Positions 46,847 to 53,729 of a stretch of DNA of 53,729 bases are shown here, piece after piece. Source of the DNA: Anaeromyces robustus (Eukaryota > Neocallimastigomycota > Neocallimastigomycetes > Neocallimastigales > Neocallimastigaceae); contig MCFG01000013.1 in the NCBI GenBank assembly GCA_002104895.1, positions 312,501-366,229 on the forward strand, given 5' to 3'. How positions within the stretch are numbered: position 1 is the first letter of the stretch; every line of letters begins with the position of its first letter. The notes beneath the pieces were generated by a model, which was given only the letters and a program-made list of their open reading frames with translations, was not told the DNA's origin and did not search any database. Position numbers and translations under genes: made by a program.

Positions 46847-48621
46847 TATTTATAGATATTATAAGTATATAATATATAATGAATTTTGTTTTTTTATTTT
46901 ATTAATATATATTTATTGTTAAATTATACATTTATAAAAAATAGGGAATTATTGCTGATAATATAGAAAACTTGAGAAAATTAAGTGAATGTACTGATGA
47001 TGATACAAAAATGATTGCTGCTATTAAACAAATTAAATGTAAATATTATTATTTAATTTTTTATTTTAATGTACTTTATTATTTTAATATTGAAATATTA
47101 AATATATAATGAACAAAATAAATATATTTTATATAATAACTTTTCTTTTTTAAAAAAAAAATAATAAAAAGTTACACCTGATGTTTATGATAAGATTATT
47201 GCCTTTGGTTTTATTTATGAATTTAGAATTCAAATGTATAATGCTCTTGCTAAGGTAAATTGAAATATATTTTATTAAAATTAATTTAAAATACATATAT
47301 ATTTTAGAATAATGCATAAAAAGATGAATTTGAATTCTGTTTTATTTATTTTTTTTAACTTTCTTTTAATAATAATAATAATAATAATAATTATAATAAA
47401 TATAAATATAAATATAATATTTAGGTCACTCAAGATAATTCATTCTTTGCTTATGATAGTGTTAGAAACATTCATACTCACTATCCAATGAATATTCATG
47501 AATTACCAGAATATCAAGTAAACTATATTTTATTTTATATATTTTTATTTCATTATTTATAATTATACAAATATGAAAAATATTAAAAAAAAATTTTTTT
47601 TTTTTTTTTTTTTTTAAATTATATAAAATAATTAATTTTTAACTTTATATATAGGATCTTGATATTATGGCCAATAATTATGGTATGTTAAAGAATGTTG
47701 ATTACAATTTGAAAGAAGGATTAAAGAATCTTTGTAATATGATTATTGATGATTCTAAGATTTGGACATTACTTCCATCCTTTTTCACTGCCATTATATA
47801 TAACATATGTTATCAAGACAATTACAGTTATAATTCAACCAATAATAGTACGTATCAAATAAAAAATAAAAAAATAATAGAAAAATAAAAAATTAAAAAA
47901 GTACAATTAAACAAATTATTTATCAATATTTAATAATTTATATAATTTTTTATTATTTTCATTTTCATTTTTATATTAATATAGGTATTGAAAATAATGG
48001 TCAATGCATTGCAACTACATTTAATGTTTTAAGTACTAATGTAATAGCAATTATTTCACAAAAGAAATTTGAAGCAGTTGCTCAATGTCAACAACAATTT
48101 ATTAATGTAAGAGAAAAAAAAATAAGTTTTTTATTATCATGATATATTTATTAAATTTAAAAAACAATATATATTCAATATATTTATTTATATATATATA
48201 TTATATATATAAATAAATATTATATATAGATGGTTGCTTTAATTCTTATGAGATTAAAAGGCTTTAATCCAACTGATAAAGAATCTCCAAAAGAATTAGA
48301 TTGTTCATGGTATATTCTAAAACAAGTATGTCATTTTTTAAAAAATAAATTAATAAATTAATTATATTTATAATATATATATATATATATATATGATTCA
48401 CCATCTAATATTATAATGTTTTATTTTTTTATTTTTTTATTTTTTTTATTTAATAGTTAATATCAAGCTCCGAATTTATTAAGACTTCACAATCATCTGT
48501 TAATTATTCAATTATTCAACTTGTTAACTCAAAGATCAATAAAAATAGAATTGATTACTTAGAACAAAAGGCTGCTCTTACTGCTCCAATACAACAAAAT
48601 GCTGAGGAAATAATAGATTAG
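41458..48621 (+). CDS. NCKAP1: SCAR/WAVE complex subunit Nap1/HEM (NCKAP1)
   Basis: Core subunit of the pentameric WAVE regulatory complex, which switches on Arp2/3 actin branching downstream of Rac. Twenty-one exons begin at 41458, 41908, 42361, 42821, 43303, 43598, 43811, 44237, 44568, 44930, 45389, 45726, 46231, 46543, 46945, 47172, 47425, 47655, 47985, 48230 and 48457. They total 3705 nt, or 1234 aa plus TAG; human NCKAP1 is about 1130 aa. Family-like segments include LMENYLELFVNFIYIHILLN, RSIEKKISFVIVSGIFC (compare the EKWIIFGFILC region), FHKLRRDYIKHQL and SMRELSALAELVGSEGINYI (compare the VELRALCELIGPYGM region). The protein is almost all helical, as expected for this scaffold, with no catalytic motif. 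Asn/Gln-rich insertions near exon 11 explain the extra length. The A-rich leader AAAGAAAA precedes the ATG. Confidence 0.9.
44461..44525. repeat. (ATT)n array with GTT variants in an NCKAP1 intron
   Basis: About 20 ATT units with two GTT interruptions within the 44431-44567 intron. Confidence 0.93.
46797..46852. repeat. (TTA)n microsatellite in an NCKAP1 intron
   Basis: About 17 TTA units just after the donor at 46784. In the retained frame they would read as poly-Leu, which explains a spurious open extension. Confidence 0.95.
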
Positions 48622-50141
48622 ATTAAATTTTTTTAAAAAAATAAATTAAAAATAAAATAAACTATATAACTTATGCAATGTACAATAGAAAAGAAAAAAA
48701 AACATATATATATAAAAATTAAAAATATTTTAAATATTCCTTTTTTTTCTTTAGCATTATATATTATTTAAATTTAAAAAAAAAAAGTTCTAGTAAATAT
48801 GTTTTCCTTTCTTTTTTTTTTTTTTCTGTTCTTTTTAATCCATTATTGTGATATAAAATATATAAATAATGTATAAATAATAATTAAAAAGTTTAATTAT
48901 TTATAAAAAAAAATATAATTTACATATAAATTTTATAAAAAAATATATTATATATATTTATAAATAAATAAATACTTAACAATATAAATAAAATATAATT
49001 TTTGTTTTTTTATCATTGTATAAAAATTATTATTTTTCAGCTTTCTTATATTTAATTTTAATATTTATTTATATTATAAAAAAAAGTTTTTGTTGTAAAT
49101 AACATAAATTTTGTTACATGATAAGTCTATAAAAAAACATAAATTTATTAAAGACACATGATATCATATGTTTTAATTTCAATACAGGAAAAAAATTAAA
49201 AATAGTTTTTTTTTTAATAAAAATTAAATTTAATTAATTTTTAAAAAATGTGATTAAAATTGGGAATGGTCATAAATATTAAAATAATTAATCAACATTT
49301 AATATTTTATGAAATGTAACACCAGCAAATATTAAAACAAATTTAATTTTTAATTCTAAGTAATAATAATTATTATAATTTAAAGGGAAAATAATTGAAA
49401 CAAAGAAAAAAAAAATAAAAATAAAAAAGTAAAATAAAAAATAGAATAAAAAATGGAATAATAAAATAGAAAAAAAAAATGAATAATAATAATAAAGAAA
49501 AGAAATGACTCCTTGTTTTATATATTATGTATAAAGATTCGAATATTTCTTTTTATTTTTTTTTTTAAATAAAAAAACAATAAAAAAAAAAAAAATAAAA
49601 TATTGAATAAATATTAAATATAATAATTATTATATAAAAAGATATATTATATTTTTTAAAATAAAGTTAAAGTACATATATATATAAATTAACAATAAAC
49701 TGTATAGAAATATAGAAATATAATAATAATAATACTATAAAAAACATATTTCACTATATGTTTTTTTTTTCTTTTGTATAAATAAAATATTCAAGAATAA
49801 GATAATAATAATAATAATAGTAAAAGAGAATATATATATTTTAAAACAGTTATATATATTAAGAAATTATATATTAAAAATAAAATAAAAGGAATAATTC
49901 TATATTCCCAATTTCTTTTTTTTTTCATTAATAATTAATTAAAAAAAATAATTAGTTTGTTATAAAAATTATATATATATATTATTTTAATAATAGTAAT
50001 TTTAATAATAATAACAATAATAACAATAATAACAATAATAAAAAAAGCAAAAGAAATTAAAACGACACATATAAATTAATTCAATTTATAATATTATATT
50101 GAATTATTTTTTAATTTTTGTTATCATTTAAATTTATAAAT

Positions 50142-50142
<1 letters not shown>
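48622..50142. other. Intergenic spacer, NCKAP1 3' end to ENT leader
   Basis: A 1.5-kb A/T-rich stretch with poly-T and poly-A tracts and an AATAAC run near 50010-50040. A slightly GC-richer patch (about 49085-49340) is not open in any frame. No gene was seen. Confidence 0.75.

Positions 50143-50195
<53 letters not shown>
50143..50195 (+). repeat. A53 homopolymer ending at the ENT start codon
   Basis: Fifty-three consecutive A residues. The last one is the A of the ATG, so the immediate leader of the transporter mRNA would be pure poly(A) if transcription starts upstream. Confidence 0.9.
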
Positions 50196-50197
<2 letters not shown>

Positions 50198-52642
50198 AGT
50201 GACGAAATATCTGAGAATGGAAATATTTCTAATGAAATTGAAAATGAAAATATTTCAAATGAAGATGAAAATATTTTAAATGGAAATATTTCTAATGAAA
50301 ATGAAAATGAAAATGAAAATGAAAATGAAAATGAAAATGAAAATGAAAATGAAAATATTTCAAATGAAGATGAAAATATTTTAAATGGAAATGAAATATT
50401 AATTGAAAACACCAATGATTCAGTAGTTAATATTTCTGATAAAAATATTATATCTGATGTTAATGAAGGTACAACCAATTATCAAAGTATAAATGTTGTT
50501 CAAATTTCAGACGAAAATATTAATAGAGTAGAAATAAGTAAATTTGGATATATAATATTCATTATTTTTGGTTTAACAATGTTATGTGCATGGTATATAT
50601 ATTTCAATTTTATTTATATATAATTTATATATATTCATTATTTTTTACTTTTTTTTTTTTTTTTTTGAAGATAAATTAGTTTTAAAATAGAAATATTATA
50701 TGAATTATTTGAGTAGGACAGTTAAATTCTATATATATTATATTGATAATAATGATAATTATATAATTTTATATTTTAATTAATTTATGTGTAAAGGAAT
50801 TTATGGATTACAGCTGTACCATTTTTCAAAAATAGACTTAGTGGCACAATATTTCAAGATAATTTCCAAAATTATATTTCTATAGTGGTATTTAAATAAT
50901 TATTAAAATTAAATATATAATTCTTTTAGAAATTCATTCTTATATATATATATATTAAAATATTAATTATATTATTATATATATAATATCTAATAATACT
51001 ATAGTTTATGTTTACCAATACACTTTCTTCATATATTACTTTGAAAATTCAACAAAAAGTATATACTTATATATATATATATATTTTACTTTAAATATAT
51101 ATTTTAACAGATATTCTAAAAAAAATAAAATTCTATATATTTTAATTATAATAATAGATTGATATTAATAGAAGAATTCTTGGTTCATTAATTCTTTTAA
51201 TAGCATGTTTTTTAACTACAACAGTATTATCATTAATATCTGATATGAATCCATATCTTTTCTTTATTATTATTATGACTTTAATTGTTATAAGTGCTAT
51301 AAGTACTGCCGTTCTTCAAAACGGTGGATTTGGATTAGCTGCACAACTTCCAAATATTTATATGCAAGGTATTATGAATGGTCAAGGTCTTGCTGGTGCA
51401 GTTGTTGTTATTATTCAAATAATAATTGTTATTAACACTCAAGATACAGAAAATAATACTGAACCAGAATTCTTAAAAAATATGTATCTTTATTTCTTTG
51501 CTGTAAGTAAAAATTATATCAATAAATATATTATTATATATTATCCTTTTATATTATTTATATCAATATAAAGTATTATTATATATATTATTAAAAATAA
51601 TAAATATATTTTATTCAAAAAATTATTATTAATGATAAATTTTTTTTTTTTAAAAAAAAAATAGGTCGTATTAATAACAATAACATGTTTAATTGGTTAT
51701 TTAACAGTTATAAGAAAAATTGCTTCTAAAGCAATCAATGATTCAATTAATAATACAGAAATTGAAAATAATGGTGAAGGTGCTTCAAGTTCAAATAATG
51801 AAGAAGCACCATTAATTCAACACAATGATAATGATACTAATACTAATGAAGTTCCTATAACTAATGAACAAAAAATAATTAAAACTTTTATGAAGATAAA
51901 AGTTCAAGCTTTAGCTTTATTCTGTACTTTTGTTGTTACCCTCTCCTTATTCCCAAGTATTATTTCAGGAATTGAATCGGTAAATATTAATTATAATAAT
52001 AATTTATGATTAAAAAATATAATTAAAAGAATAAATAAATAATTTATTTAATATTAATATATATATATTCGTATAATATATATTTTTTATTATTATATAA
52101 TTATTATATAATTATATATATATATATTTAAAAATGAAAAAAAAAAAAAAAAAAAAAGATTAATAAAGAAAAGAATTCCAATTATTATAACAATTTATTT
52201 GTATCTATAGCATTTTTAATATTTACACTTTGTGATTGGGCAGGAAAAGTAATGCCAGGACATCCAAAATTTATTGTGAGAAATACGAAAATAATTAATA
52301 CAGCATCTTTTTCTCGTATTATATTCATTTTCTTATTTATGATATGTAATGTTCAATTTAAAGATACTTATGGTAATCCATTAGATCGTAGTCTTCCAAT
52401 TCTTGTTCAATCTGATTTCTTATACTTTGTCATATTATTTGTTTTTTCATTATCTAATGGTTATATATCATCATTACTTTTAATGATAACACCAGATTTA
52501 GTAGATGATAATGAGAAAGAACTTTCAGGTTCAATAATGGTAATTATTAATAAATAAATATATTTTTATATAATTTTTTTCTAATGGACATTTATAAAGT
52601 AAAATAAAATAAAATAAAATAAAATAATATAATATAATATAA

Positions 52643-52691
<49 letters not shown>

Positions 52692-52760
52692 ATAGATAAA
52701 TAAATAAATAGATAAATAAATAAATAGATAAATAAATAAATAAATAAATAAATAAATAGA

Positions 52761-52806
<46 letters not shown>

Positions 52807-52958
52807 TATATATATATTAAATAAAAAAAACTAATGCTAATTTTTTTTTTTTTTTTTTTATATAGGTATTCGTTTTAACATTTGGTTTAGCTAGTGGCTC
52901 ATTATTTTCGTTTGCCATTAGAGCTATGTTATGTAAATGTAATCCATTTATTAGTTAA
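50195..52958 (+). CDS. ENT: Equilibrative nucleoside transporter (SLC29/ENT family)
   Basis: Membrane carrier for nucleosides, at the plasma membrane or the vacuole. Seven exons (50195-50592, 50797-50887, 51005-51058, 51158-51502, 51665-51979, 52159-52539, 52866-52958) total 1677 nt, or 558 aa plus TAA. The acidic N-terminal tail of about 115 residues contains a (Asn-Glu)n run from a GAAAAT hexamer repeat. Hydrophobic segments then follow through the rest of the protein, with a hydrophilic Asn/Glu/Ser loop in the middle (GEGASSSNNEEAP). ENT hallmarks: LPNIYMQGIMNGQGLAGAVV, LCDWAGK (compare FDWxGR) and the last helix GLASGSLFSFAIRAML. The conserved Arg of the DWxGR motif is Lys here. The GGFGLAAQLP segment matches the ENT TM4 region. 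The start is the first ATG after the A53 tract; no alternative upstream is open. Confidence 0.93.
50237..50395 (+). repeat. GAAAAT hexamer run flanked by a duplicated block in the ENT N-terminus
   Basis: About nine GAAAAT units (50296-50352) encode alternating Asn-Glu. The same block, reading ENISNEDENILNGN, lies immediately before and after the run. This suggests a segmental duplication around the hexamer tract. Confidence 0.9.
52600..52800. repeat. AAAAT, TAAA/TAGA and AAT arrays in the last ENT intron
   Basis: AAAAT pentamers (52600-52626) lead into TAAA units (52646-52775) with regularly placed TAGA variants near 52694, 52710, 52726 and 52758, then AAT units. All lie within the 52540-52865 intron. 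Confidence 0.93.
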
Positions 52959-53729
52959 AAGCAAATATAAATAAGATGAAGAACAGAAAAAAACGAAAAA
53001 AAAAAAAAAAAAGCATCAAATATAGCAACCATATTTAAAAATATTAATTAATTTAATTATTTAATTCATATTAATAAATTTTTTTTACTTTATTTTTATT
53101 AGCAACTAATATTTAAAGAAAAAATAAAAATAAAAGAAAAAATCATTTATAACTAATAAATATCTATTATAATTATAATATTTAAACTGTAAAAAAAAAA
53201 TCTTAATTATAAAACATTGTAATTTTTTCTTTTTTTTTTTTTTTAAAAAAAATAAAACAGATTTATATTTAATAAATTTATATATATATATACAATATGA
53301 ATGTAAAACTATTTTAAATTATATACATTTATTATAAATAATAAAAATAGTAAAACGTATTATTAACTGTTTTATTATTATATATTAGTCATTATAAAAA
53401 AAAAAAAAAATATTAATTTGTAATATGATAAATAAATAAAAATTGTAACACAGCTCATATCGGAACAATTTATTTATTTATTCATTTATTCATTTAAATA
53501 TTATATAAATTATTAATAAAATTATTCAATATTTATTTATCTATTTATTTAATTAATCATTTATTTATTTATAAATTGTCTATTGTGTATATTTGTTATA
53601 TTATTCTTTTCTATATCTTTCTATTCTTTTATATATATGTATATATATATCTATTTTTTTTTTTTTTTATATTTATATATTTTTTAATTTTTTTTTATGT
53701 TTATTATCTATTAGAATTTCAATATTTCA
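52959..53729. other. Spacer downstream of the ENT gene to the right edge
   Basis: A 771-bp A/T stretch with poly-A and poly-T runs and degenerate ATTT arrays (53470-53575). No further gene was recognised before the window ends. Confidence 0.78.

Overview
The window is about 53.7 kb of very AT-rich eukaryotic nuclear DNA. Exons are AT-rich and introns and spacers almost pure A/T. It carries eight intron-rich protein genes and long TAA, TAAA and homopolymer tracts. An axonemal dynein heavy chain and a ZNF474-type zinc-finger protein point to a cell with a motile flagellum. FG nucleoporin, MLH2, VAC1, SPF1 and ENT homologues, with extreme AT bias and poly-Asn/Glu/Lys protein tracts, fit an anaerobic gut fungus (Neocallimastigomycota) best. 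Dictyostelium has similar base composition but lacks axonemal dyneins. The taxonomic call is inference, since no rRNA or other marker is present.

Layout, left to right. 1-2680 (-): VAC1/PEP7-type FYVE protein, cut by the left edge. 3056-6433 (-): MutL homologue of the MLH2 / animal PMS1 type, 10 exons, 795 aa. 7021-20979 (+): inner-arm dynein heavy chain of the DNAH3/7/12 group, 17 exons, about 4017 aa. 21560-26291 (+): Nup153-like FG nucleoporin with seven near-identical RanBP2-type zinc fingers, 9 exons, 1167 aa. 26292-31408: 5.1 kb gene-poor spacer with one GC-richer structured island near 27.5-27.65 kb. 31409-36347 (+): P5A ATPase SPF1, 8 exons, 1165 aa. 37596-39076 (-): ZNF474-like protein, 3 exons, 218 aa. 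41458-48621 (+): SCAR/WAVE subunit Nap1/HEM (NCKAP1), 21 exons, 1234 aa. 50195-52958 (+): equilibrative nucleoside transporter, 7 exons, 558 aa.

Exons were joined by hand at GT...AG boundaries. In every complete gene the exon lengths sum to a multiple of three and the junctions restore family-conserved residues, so the gene models are internally consistent although not transcript-verified. The genes are not an operon or cluster. Two concern the flagellum, one actin-driven motility, two endomembranes, one mismatch repair, one the nuclear pore and one nucleoside transport.

The most interesting element is the Nup153-like gene. Its zinc-finger exon is built as a higher-order repeat (ABC-ABC-A') and its introns carry separate minisatellites. 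No tRNA, rRNA, CRISPR, transposon or virus-derived element was recognised.
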